Assembly (NCBI GenBank): GCA_902362965.1
Contig: CABIYQ010000009.1
Coordinates: forward strand, 53,227 to 99,673
DNA from: Oscillospiraceae bacterium
GTDB taxonomy: Bacteria > Bacillota > Clostridia > Oscillospirales > Ruminococcaceae
DNA length: 46,447 nucleotides
Direction: 5' to 3'
The translations under genes were made by a program, and so were the position numbers. This document shows positions 16,859-24,573 of this stretch, piece after piece. Within the stretch, counting starts at the first letter, position 1. Each line of letters starts with the position of its first letter. The notes beneath the pieces are model-generated. The model did no database searches. It had not been told where the DNA came from and saw only the letters and a program-made list of their open reading frames with translations.

Positions 16859-18069
16859 TTATAACTAAGTATTCAAAGCTTAAATTATTTTTATACACAA
16901 TAATTTTTGCACTTTTTATGTTTATGAGTATTTCAGTACGGCAGCAAGTAATATCAGCGCTGCCTGAGGCTGTAGAATATGTATCAAAAAATAATACGGA
17001 CTATATAACGCTTTCTGAGATTAAACAAGCCGTTAATAATTCAGATGATATTATGACAGTAAATGTACAGAACCGTAAAAACGGAACAGCTGAGGCATAC
17101 CATACTTCTCTTTTATCTGATAATGTCAATATTATTCTTACTGATGAAAATTATCCTGAAATACATAATATAAATATGATAAAGGGCAATTTTTTTTCAG
17201 CAGTTATTTCAGAATCTGATGCAATAGTAATAAGCGACAGTCTGGCAAATTTGCTTTTTAAAAGTATAGATATTATTGGATGTCAAATGATATTGAATGG
17301 TGAAACCAAGACTATTTCCGGAGTCTATGAGAATAACGAAAGCTTTGTAAGTGATTTATCTTCTAATGGACTTGAAACAGTGTTTGTACCGGTATATTAT
17401 CAAACTGATATTAATGATTCGACTAGAATTGAAAGCTTTTATGTCAAAGGAAATAACGGCTCAATCGGCAATAAGGAAATCCAGGAATTAAATGCACTCC
17501 TGAATAATAAGCTTGAATTATATAAACAAAACGATTTAAATTCTTCAAAAAAGTTATTGATGCAGCTTTTTAATATCATAATATTCGTTATAGGACTGAT
17601 TGTGGTTGTAAAACTTTTTTCTGTAATTATTAAAAATATAAAAAAAATAGTAAATTATATTATAGCTGTCAAGGGTTTTGACAATGCAGTTCCGTCAGTA
17701 AATGTAAAATTATGCATACTCGGTACCATATTATGTATTGCTTTTATAATTCCTATAATAGTTTTGTGTACGTTTAAAATATACATACCCGAAGGCTTTA
17801 TACCTGAACATGACCGTATATGCGATATTTCTTATTATTATGACTATATGTTGAATTTCGTTCAGGGAATAAGAACAGAGGATAGATGGAATTATTATCA
17901 GGAGTTAATACTGAGTTTTTATGTGATTTTATTTGTTTTGGGAATTAGTACAGTTATAATGTTTATAAAAACGTTTTTTATGTATATTAAATTTTTCCGT
18001 ACATATGCGGAAGGCTTTAATGATTCGGTGCAAAAAACTTTAGTAAAGGATGAAAGGAATGAAAAATAA
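16855..18069 (+). CDS. FtsX/MacB-like membrane protein
   Basis: A 404-residue protein with a GTG start overlapping the previous stop. Topology is one N-terminal membrane segment (10-28), an extracytoplasmic domain of about 200 residues (IHNINMIKGNFFSAVISESDAIVISDSLANLLF is of the MacB periplasmic type), then three membrane segments (near 238-262, 285-308 and 360-385). This is the FtsX/MacB permease layout. With the adaptor at 15788 it would make a MacAB-like transporter, but no MacB-type ATPase is encoded here. Sequence divergence keeps the family call moderate. Confidence 0.7.
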   Translation: MIITKYSKLKLFLYTIIFALFMFMSISVRQQVISALPEAVEYVSKNNTDYITLSEIKQAVNNSDDIMTVNVQNRKNGTAEAYHTSLLSDNVNIILTDENYPEIHNINMIKGNFFSAVISESDAIVISDSLANLLFKSIDIIGCQMILNGETKTISGVYENNESFVSDLSSNGLETVFVPVYYQTDINDSTRIESFYVKGNNGSIGNKEIQELNALLNNKLELYKQNDLNSSKKLLMQLFNIIIFVIGLIVVVKLFSVIIKNIKKIVNYIIAVKGFDNAVPSVNVKLCILGTILCIAFIIPIIVLCTFKIYIPEGFIPEHDRICDISYYYDYMLNFVQGIRTEDRWNYYQELILSFYVILFVLGISTVIMFIKTFFMYIKFFRTYAEGFNDSVQKTLVKDERNEK

Positions 18070-19636
18070 ACCGGTTGTAGGAATTCTTTTGGATACAAGG
18101 GGCGATCCGCCATACATAAGCGTAGGGAAACTTTGGAAACAGTCTATTAACATACTACAGGAAAAATATTCAATAGAAGTTTTAGAAATTGATTCTTATA
18201 AAGTAGAAAACGATAGCAGATACAGAGAATTTGTTCAAAAAATTGATTTACTAATGGTCTTATCTCCCTATTATACTATAGACAGAACTGTGAAAAAGTT
18301 TCCGGTTGTTGCTTACGGTTTAGGATCAATGCAGAAAGGCGGTCATTGGCTTTATGACAACAAAGACAGTTTTAAAAGCTATGATTCGATTATATTAAAT
18401 TCTACTGCTTGTCAGAGTATATTTGAAGAATTAGTTATGGATAATAGTTTGAAGTCATGTTTTATACCTTTTGGTGTGGATACGTCGATCTTTTATCCTA
18501 GACCAAATAAGTCGGAACTGCGAAAAAAGTATAATGTTCCGGAAAACGCTTTTATTATGCTGTACTGCGGTAGGATCAATTTACAGAAAAATCCCATGCT
18601 GCTTCTCAGTATACTTAGAGATATGGCAGATAAATATAAAAATTTATATTTAATGTTTATGGGTTCTTTTGATAATTTTTATATACCGGAATTTTCTGAT
18701 AAATCGTCGCCAGATACTAAAAATGAATTTTATAAAATGGTTGAAGAGTTTAATCTGAATTCCAGAATTATAATGTTTGATACTCAGAATATTTCCCAAA
18801 CTTATGCGGAAATGATTTGTTTGGCTGATATAGGTATTAATCTGACTACTTTAATAAGTGAAAATTTTGGTTATACTCCTGTTGAAATGCAAGCATGCGG
18901 TCTGCCTGTGATAGGTACTGATTGGGGCGGACTAAAGGATACTATTGTAGATAATGTAACCGGATTCAGTATTCAAACCGTTTTATCGAAAAACGGTGTG
19001 AGAATCAATTTAGAGCAAATTAAAAATAGGATAGAATTGTTGATTAATAATCCTGAACTATTAAAACAAATGGGAGTTAATGCAAGGGAGAACGTTATAA
19101 AAAATTATTCTTATACATTATTTGCTGACAGAATCCAAAATCTGATATCTGAAACATATAATGAATTTATATCCGGAAGCATGAATGAGTCGGAAATAAA
19201 ACTGAATCCGATCATGAAAAAAATGTCTCATGATATAAAAAGTAATTATGGAACTTCACGGTGTGTAAGCTGGGAGTATCTTCATCCCGAAATAGATTTT
19301 GACCATTATGATTTGATCGTTTCAAAATGTGCAACAGGAAAATCAGATGATATCCAATGGAATAAGGAGGATATTGTTTCTAAGGGATTTGACTGGTCGG
19401 TAATAAACGGCAAATTTAAATCATACGATCCGCGTTGGAATCAGTCGTTTGAATTAGTTGATTGGAGTTTAAGCGATGCTGAATTGAAATTTCTTGAATC
19501 AGTTGACAAGGGTCATACTATTGATGAGCTGATAAGTACATATAATCGTGAAAATACTTTTGAACTGTTGAATACTCTGACTTGTAAAGGCTTGCTTATG
19601 CCGTTTAAAAAGGAAATGATGTATGTCACGGAATGA
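18059..19636 (+). CDS. GT4-type glycosyltransferase with a C-terminal winged-helix-like extension
   Basis: A 525-residue protein. Residues to about 370 form a GT-B glycosyltransferase: LYCGRINLQKNP, and the donor-binding SENFGYTPVEMQACGLPVIGTDWGG with the EX7E pair of the GT4 family. The last 130 residues are extra. They end in a segment (WSLSDAELKFLESVDKGHTIDELISTY through LLNTLTCKGLL) with the helix-helix-wing rhythm of PqqD-like RiPP recognition domains. If that holds, the enzyme may dock on the precursor leader and glycosylate it. The start at 18059 has AAAGGA 8 bases upstream. The gene overlaps both neighbours. Confidence 0.82.
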   Translation: MKNKPVVGILLDTRGDPPYISVGKLWKQSINILQEKYSIEVLEIDSYKVENDSRYREFVQKIDLLMVLSPYYTIDRTVKKFPVVAYGLGSMQKGGHWLYDNKDSFKSYDSIILNSTACQSIFEELVMDNSLKSCFIPFGVDTSIFYPRPNKSELRKKYNVPENAFIMLYCGRINLQKNPMLLLSILRDMADKYKNLYLMFMGSFDNFYIPEFSDKSSPDTKNEFYKMVEEFNLNSRIIMFDTQNISQTYAEMICLADIGINLTTLISENFGYTPVEMQACGLPVIGTDWGGLKDTIVDNVTGFSIQTVLSKNGVRINLEQIKNRIELLINNPELLKQMGVNARENVIKNYSYTLFADRIQNLISETYNEFISGSMNESEIKLNPIMKKMSHDIKSNYGTSRCVSWEYLHPEIDFDHYDLIVSKCATGKSDDIQWNKEDIVSKGFDWSVINGKFKSYDPRWNQSFELVDWSLSDAELKFLESVDKGHTIDELISTYNRENTFELLNTLTCKGLLMPFKKEMMYVTE

Positions 19637-20636
19637 AACTGGTGCGTTTATAGTACCGCATTATAACGACGGAAACGAGATAGAACTTAAGTGGTTTGGA
19701 GAAGCTTTAAATAGTATAAAATTACAAACTGATAATGACTGGAAGATAATTGTAATTGACGACGCTTCAACATCTGAAAAAGCGATAAGCTTTCTGAAAC
19801 AAATGAAAAAGTACTTTTCTGAAAAGATGGAGGTTATTTTTTTATCAGAAAATCTGGGTCCCGGCAATGCTCGTAATATCGGTATTAAGAGAGCTTTTGA
19901 ATTGGGCTGCCCATTTGTTCTATACCTTGATCAAGATGATATTTCCCATCCTGAAAGACTTGAGGTTACAAGAAAAATATTTAACCGTCAACAGGAAGCC
20001 GGAGTCGTTTACAGTACATTTCAGGTAATTGATGATAATAGTGATATTGTACCAAAAAATAAAATTATACCGTCCATTCAGGAAATACTTGACAGTCATG
20101 TCAATAATCCTCCTCAGGGGAAAAATGTATGGATAAGAATTGCAACCGAAACCGGATATGTTAATCTAACGTCGTCTACAAGCGTACGTACTGATGCGGC
20201 ATTAAGGTGTCCGTTTCCTATAGAAAGAGTTTCTGAGGACTATTATACATGGCTGACTTATTCTGCGTCAGGTTATCAATTTGTTTACACTCCTTTGATT
20301 CCCAGCGGGTATAGAATACCGCAAATTGTCAACGGTTCCAGATCAAGAAGTTCCTCGGGAGGAACGCATACGTTTAATATGATCAAGAGTATTATTGATA
20401 TGAGAAGTATTCAGGCTGCTGCTGATATAGCTTATAAAAACGGAAGTTTTACAGATAAACAAATAAAAGAGATAAAGGTGAGATTCTGTTTAAAAAAATC
20501 AGAATCAATGGCAATAGACGGCGAAAAGGAAATCTCAGAAGATTATATTTACAGAGCAAGGGATATTGACAATGAATTGACTGAAAAATTATTAAAGGAA
20601 AAGGAAAGTATGTTTTATGGCGGTATTATTGACTAA
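19623..20636 (+). CDS. GT2-type glycosyltransferase
   Basis: A 337-residue GT-A enzyme: GAFIVPHYND near the N-terminus, WKIIVIDDAST, LGPGNARNIGI, and LYLDQDDISHPERL supplying the DxD-like metal site. There are no membrane segments, so it should act in the cytoplasm on a nucleotide-sugar. It overlaps the GT4 gene by 14 bases and the Ntn hydrolase gene by 20, so the three are likely translated together. The acceptor is unknown; peptide glycosylation is an inference from context. Confidence 0.87.
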   Translation: MSRNETGAFIVPHYNDGNEIELKWFGEALNSIKLQTDNDWKIIVIDDASTSEKAISFLKQMKKYFSEKMEVIFLSENLGPGNARNIGIKRAFELGCPFVLYLDQDDISHPERLEVTRKIFNRQQEAGVVYSTFQVIDDNSDIVPKNKIIPSIQEILDSHVNNPPQGKNVWIRIATETGYVNLTSSTSVRTDAALRCPFPIERVSEDYYTWLTYSASGYQFVYTPLIPSGYRIPQIVNGSRSRSSSGGTHTFNMIKSIIDMRSIQAAADIAYKNGSFTDKQIKEIKVRFCLKKSESMAIDGEKEISEDYIYRARDIDNELTEKLLKEKESMFYGGIID

Positions 20637-21561
20637 TTCAGTGGCAACAAATGGAATTAATAAGACTGTTCAGATGCTAAATCAGAATGTCTCTTCATTG
20701 GACGCTATTGAATCCGGAATCAGATTAGTGGAATCAGATCCTGAAGCGGGGTGGGTTGGATATGGAGGCCATCCCAATCTGCTTGGGACAGTAGAATTGG
20801 ATGCAGGTATCATGGACGGTTTAACTCTTAATGCAGGAGCAGTTGGAGCGTTGTCCGGATATTTGCACCCTATTTCTGTTGCCAGAAATGTAATGGAAAA
20901 ATTGCCTCATGTTTTTCTTGCCGGAAACGGCGCTGCTAAATTTGCTGAAGATTGCAATGCAGAATCCGGAGATAATCTTACTGTGCGTACTTGTAAGGAC
21001 TGGAATGACTGGCTGAATAATAACCGTAATTTAAGTGAATCAAATAATTGGCCGGACGTAAGCCTGATCAGATTGTCAATGTTGACTGCGAATAATAAAA
21101 CAGCAAAAGGTACTACAATTTTTCTTGCGCAGGATAATGACGGAAATTTTAGTGCCGGTTCAAGTTCAAGCGGTTGGAGCTTCAAATATCCCGGCAGACT
21201 TGGAGATTCGCCTGTTATTGGTTCCGGTATATATGCTGACAATAGATACGGAGCAGCTGCTTGTACCGGAATGGGGGAATTGACTTTAAGGTCTAATACT
21301 GCAAGGTCTGTTATTCTTTATCTAAAAATGAATATGACGTTAAAAGAAGCTTGTTATGAGGCATTAAATGATTTGAGAGCTATAAAAACCGATTTCAGAG
21401 GCGGAGTTACGATTTATGCTTTAGACGCAAAGGGAAATCGTTTTGTATTGTCTGTCAGGGCTTTGGATAAAGGATTGCCTGAATGCGATACTTATTATTG
21501 GTACTGGGATAATCAGTATGATGAGCCTGTCAAAATGAATGCGGTTATGGAAAATTGGTAG
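20617..21561 (+). CDS. Glycosylasparaginase/isoaspartyl peptidase-like Ntn hydrolase
   Basis: A 314-residue member of the threonine Ntn-hydrolase family (N4-(beta-N-acetylglucosaminyl)-L-asparaginase, plant-type asparaginase). Family blocks are SSLDAIESGIRLVESDPE, GYGGHPNLLGTVELDAGIMDG, and, after a variable linker, KGTTIFLAQDNDGNFSAG, then RLGDSPVIGSGIYADN and AAACTGMGE. The Thr after KG (near residue 167) is where autocleavage exposes the nucleophile; the usual GTVG reads GTTI here. There is no signal peptide. Next to two glycosyltransferases it may trim an Asn-linked sugar or an isoaspartyl peptide during maturation. Confidence 0.85.
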   Translation: MAVLLTNSVATNGINKTVQMLNQNVSSLDAIESGIRLVESDPEAGWVGYGGHPNLLGTVELDAGIMDGLTLNAGAVGALSGYLHPISVARNVMEKLPHVFLAGNGAAKFAEDCNAESGDNLTVRTCKDWNDWLNNNRNLSESNNWPDVSLIRLSMLTANNKTAKGTTIFLAQDNDGNFSAGSSSSGWSFKYPGRLGDSPVIGSGIYADNRYGAAACTGMGELTLRSNTARSVILYLKMNMTLKEACYEALNDLRAIKTDFRGGVTIYALDAKGNRFVLSVRALDKGLPECDTYYWYWDNQYDEPVKMNAVMENW

Positions 21562-21576
21562 AAAGGGAGGATTGCT

Positions 21577-22623
21577 TTGAAAGATTATTTGAGTATGCAT
21601 TATTATTATAATGATGATGGTACGGCAGATGAGATTGTGGATTCTCTTGGGGATTGTCTTGTTCAAAGCGCATATGTAATATTGAAAAATAAATATAATA
21701 TGCGAAATGATTATTATAAGGCATTTTTAAATGAAACTACTGTTAGATTAAGTTTATATAATGATAACAGCATCGCTTGTTTTGCAACGATTGAAAATAA
21801 TTTTAATAAAATGTTGTTTTCAATGAAAGAATATGAAGAAAATGAAAATACCGTTAATAAAGTCAGTGAAATTTTAAATTCAGGTGAAATACCGGTTATT
21901 AAAACCATTGTCGAAAGACTGCCCTATTCATCATTTTATAATGAAGCTTATAAGCTGAATCAGATCAGAACGCATCATGTATTTTTAATTGTTGGCGAAG
22001 ATACAGATAATTTTTTCTTTATAGATAATCCCAGCGTAATATCGTATGGCAGATTTGAAGCATTTTCCGGTAATAAAGAAGTGGGCGTTTTACCTAAAAA
22101 TATTTTGTATAATGCTACAAAGGATGTTAGTAGTATTTTTGTTTTTAATTTTAATATGGATACGATTGATAAATATATTAACAATCCGTTATTCGCTTTT
22201 GCAAATTCAAGAAATAATTATTTGAAGGAAAGTGAAACGGAAGATAATTTATTGCATTTTTTTGGAAAGCAGGCGTTGTTAAAGCTAAAAGAATTATTTG
22301 AAATGGAGTGTATTGATCTAGAGTCTGTAGCCCCTTCAAAAGACAGAAGTATGATTATATATTTAAATTGGAAAATCTGGAATATAAAAGGACGCAGAAA
22401 ATTGTTACGGCATTATTTAAATGAAAATAAGAGTAATATTGGAGAAAAAGGTATAAAAATGATAAGTGTTCTGGACAATTCTATTACTCATTGGTTGTTA
22501 TTGTACAGAGTTATATACAGAGATTATCTTAAGGGAAATTTAATTTTGGGAAATCAATATGTCAAATTGTTAAATGAAATTATTATATGTGAAGATGAAA
22601 TATATGGGTTATTAGGTTCTTAA
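21577..22623 (+). CDS. BtrH-like acyltransferase (butirosin H N-terminal domain family), copy 1
   Basis: A 348-residue protein with a papain-like arrangement: Cys26 in DSLGDCLVQSA, His in THHVFLIVGEDTDN (near 132) and Asp in FFIDNPSVISY. This resembles the BtrH family, whose founding member moves an acyl group from an acyl carrier protein to an amine. Here the natural donor is the carrier protein at 3945 loaded by the ligases beside it. It starts at TTG 21577 with AAAGGGAGG upstream, 15 bases after the hydrolase gene. A close paralogue lies at 38279; they share long identical stretches, e.g. YKAFLNETTV. The family call is good; the acceptor is unknown. Confidence 0.75.
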   Translation: MKDYLSMHYYYNDDGTADEIVDSLGDCLVQSAYVILKNKYNMRNDYYKAFLNETTVRLSLYNDNSIACFATIENNFNKMLFSMKEYEENENTVNKVSEILNSGEIPVIKTIVERLPYSSFYNEAYKLNQIRTHHVFLIVGEDTDNFFFIDNPSVISYGRFEAFSGNKEVGVLPKNILYNATKDVSSIFVFNFNMDTIDKYINNPLFAFANSRNNYLKESETEDNLLHFFGKQALLKLKELFEMECIDLESVAPSKDRSMIIYLNWKIWNIKGRRKLLRHYLNENKSNIGEKGIKMISVLDNSITHWLLLYRVIYRDYLKGNLILGNQYVKLLNEIIICEDEIYGLLGS

Positions 22624-22654
22624 ACCATTTAAGATATTAACATCAGTCCAATTA

Positions 22655-22830
22655 AAAAGCCAAGCGTTTAGCTTGGCTTAAATTCGTGTTGCTATATTGC
22701 TTTTTTCAATGCAGCGGTCATATTTTGAGGGGTATGTATATACAAAACGCTGTGTATTTCTGTTCTGTAATTTGCGGAGCAGGCTCTCTTATATAGGTAA
22801 ATTTACGGCATTGTAATCATCAACAGATAT
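22655..22830 (-). pseudogene. Decayed copy of the SHOCT-like mobile-element gene
   Basis: This stretch matches 1836-2055 in the same orientation. It keeps the AGCCAAGC hairpin (22658-22678, with A-run/T-run flanks suiting a minus-strand terminator), a block around GCAGCGGTCATA, and GTAATTTGCGGAGCAGGCTC, which is identical in both copies. About 50 bases from the middle are missing and no open frame remains. It is a relic of the recombinase-linked module seen at the left end, placed just after the last gene of the biosynthetic island. Confidence 0.85.
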
Positions 22831-22849
22831 ACTAAATTTTTTTAGTGGC

Positions 22850-22878
22850 TTGAGAAATGAGACGAATTATGTTAAAAT
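22850..22878 (+). promoter_or_regulatory. Promoter of the YccF-like gene
   Basis: TTGAGA (22850-22855), 17 bases, TAAAAT (22873-22878). It is followed by a leader of about 60 bases and AAGGAGAG before the ATG. Confidence 0.65.
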
Positions 22879-22943
22879 ATAGTTTATATGATACTATTAT
22901 GTTTTAATGGTAACTATTAATTTTATCTAAGGAGAGCGAACAT

Positions 22944-23309
22944 ATGAGTATAATAGGAAATTTATTATGGTTTATTTTGGGCGGAATTATAAGCGGGTTA
23001 AGTTGGATTTTGTCTGGGTGTCTATGGTGTATTACTATAATAGGTATTCCGATAGGTATACAGTGTTTTAAATTTGCTTCTATAGCATTTTTTCCGTTTG
23101 GAAAAGAAGTTGTCTATGGCGGAGGAGCAGTGTCGTTGATTGCAAATATATTCTGGCTGATATTAAGTGGAATTCCAATGGCTATCGGATATTTACTTTT
23201 AGGTATTTTATTGTCTATAACGATTATTGGCATTCCATTTGGAAAACAGATGTTTAAATTAGCAAAACTTTCTTTAATGCCATTTGGGGCTACTATACAA
23301 CATATTTAA
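22944..23309 (+). CDS. YccF-family small membrane protein
   Basis: A 121-residue membrane protein made of two similar halves, each with a hydrophobic pair and the signature ITIIGIPIG / ITIIGIPFG followed by a Lys and PFG. This internal duplication is the YccF domain (inner membrane component). No transported substrate or activity is established. It is monocistronic, with its own promoter and a strong terminator, and appears unrelated to the flanking clusters. Its start has AAGGAGAG at good spacing. Confidence 0.88.
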   Translation: MSIIGNLLWFILGGIISGLSWILSGCLWCITIIGIPIGIQCFKFASIAFFPFGKEVVYGGGAVSLIANIFWLILSGIPMAIGYLLLGILLSITIIGIPFGKQMFKLAKLSLMPFGATIQHI

Positions 23310-23320
23310 AATAGAGTAAA

Positions 23321-23357
23321 AATAATGGAGATTTATTATGCTCCATTATTTTTTTAT
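23321..23357 (+). terminator. Rho-independent terminator after the YccF-like gene
   Basis: AATAATGGAG (23321-23330) pairs with CTCCATTATT (23341-23350), followed by a run of T. Stem, loop and T-run are all textbook. Confidence 0.9.
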
Positions 23358-23535
23358 TATAATTTTTCTTTATTTTACCAATATATATTAAGAATATATA
23401 GATGTATTATTGTAAATTAAATCTAAACAAGATGTTATTATGTGCAATGTGCCAAACGAAAACCTTTAATTATGAATAAAAGTACTTGAAAATTCGTGAT
23501 TATGCACTAATTTGATTAAGGCGGAAGGTTTTTTC

Positions 23536-23564
23536 TTGACATTTTTAATATAACAGTTTATAAT
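23536..23564 (+). promoter_or_regulatory. Consensus promoter of the pilus operon
   Basis: TTGACA (23536-23541), 17 bases, TATAAT (23559-23564): an exact sigma-A consensus. Just upstream an AAAACCTT / AAGGTTTT pair about 60 bases apart could form a weak dyad. The interval from 23360 to the promoter otherwise holds no gene. Confidence 0.85.
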
Positions 23565-23633
23565 ATAGATAAATTGATTTTTATTATTTGCTTTGTAGCA
23601 AAAATTAAACTTTAATTCCAGAAAGGAGAAAAA

Positions 23634-23918
23634 ATGACTGACAAGGAATTGCGTAAGCTTAAACGTGCTGAATTGCTGGAAATTATGTTTTATCTCCAGG
23701 AGGAATTAAGCAATGTGAAGCAGGAAAATGAAAGCTTGAGGGTACGTGTTGATGAATTGACAAAGGCTGCTCTTAACTCAAAAACAGAATTATCTGAAGA
23801 TTGTATGCAGGAAATAATTCACGCTGTGAAGAATGCTGCAGAAAGCTGCTTTGTAAACGGACAGCAGCACAATGCGTCCGGCAGCAGTGAATGTAAAAAG
23901 GTCGGAACGGAGCAGTGA
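23634..23918 (+). CDS. Small coiled-coil protein at the head of the pilus operon
   Basis: A 94-residue cytoplasmic protein behind AGAAAGGAG. Residues 3-60 (KELRKLKRAELLEIMFYLQEE and on) are a heptad-like charged helix; the tail is Ser/Cys/Lys-rich. I do not know its function, but small proteins with this opening sit at the front of sortase-pilus loci in gut Clostridia. It may be a regulator or assembly accessory. The signal peptidase gene starts 7 bases after its stop. Confidence 0.7.
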   Translation: MTDKELRKLKRAELLEIMFYLQEELSNVKQENESLRVRVDELTKAALNSKTELSEDCMQEIIHAVKNAAESCFVNGQQHNASGSSECKKVGTEQ

Positions 23919-23925
23919 GGCAGGC

Positions 23926-24507
23926 ATGAACAGTGAGAAAATAAAGGATCTTCCTACGGCTGCACAGCTTGAATCTGAAATGAAGCGTATCAGATATAAA
24001 AGAGGATACTTAAAAACTTTGTATAATACAGTTGCTTCATTGCTTGTAGTAGCGGCGGTTGCAGTTTTGATATCAATGCTTTTTCTTCCGGTTCTTCGTG
24101 TTACAGGTGAAAGTATGTCTCCGACCCTGAATAATGACGAGCTTATAATATGCAATAAGCGAAGTAACTTTAAAAGCGGAGATATTGTGGCGTTTTATTT
24201 TAATAATAAAATTCTGCTTAAAAGAGTAATCGGAACTGCCGGTGACGTTATTGATATCAGCGAGGACGGTACGGTTTATGTCAACGGTGTGATCCTTGAT
24301 GAACCGTATCTTAGTGAGAAAGCTTTTGGTGAGTGTGACATTGAATTGCCGTATCAGGTGCCTGATAACAGGGTTTTTGTTATGGGAGATCATCGTTCGG
24401 TTTCGATTGACAGTAGATCGTCTTCAGTTGGATGTATTGCAGATGAATATATTATTGGAAAGGTTATTTTGAGACTTTGGCCATGGGAATGTATCGGTAT
24501 TGTTTAA
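23926..24507 (+). CDS. lepB: Signal peptidase I
   Basis: A 193-residue type I signal peptidase. A cytoplasmic N-terminal helix and a membrane anchor (about 40-62) precede the catalytic Ser in GESMSPTL; the catalytic Lys is in ILLKRVIGTAGD, and the VMGDHRSVSIDSR box follows. Both catalytic residues are present, unlike the inactive SipA chaperones of some pilus loci. A longer frame begins at 23872 inside the previous gene; the ATG at 23926 has GAGG upstream. Position suggests it processes the long signal peptides of the pilus subunits. Confidence 0.9.
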   Translation: MNSEKIKDLPTAAQLESEMKRIRYKRGYLKTLYNTVASLLVVAAVAVLISMLFLPVLRVTGESMSPTLNNDELIICNKRSNFKSGDIVAFYFNNKILLKRVIGTAGDVIDISEDGTVYVNGVILDEPYLSEKAFGECDIELPYQVPDNRVFVMGDHRSVSIDSRSSSVGCIADEYIIGKVILRLWPWECIGIV

Positions 24508-24573
24508 AAGAATATTTATTTTTTGATGATATACAATGTATAGATAAAAAAGCATTTAAGGGGGGAGTAATTC

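Noticed and set aside
23400..23535. A riboswitch upstream of the pilus operon
   Set aside because: The structured-looking AAAACCTT/AAGGTTTT pair lies upstream of the consensus promoter, so it would not be in the pilus transcript.
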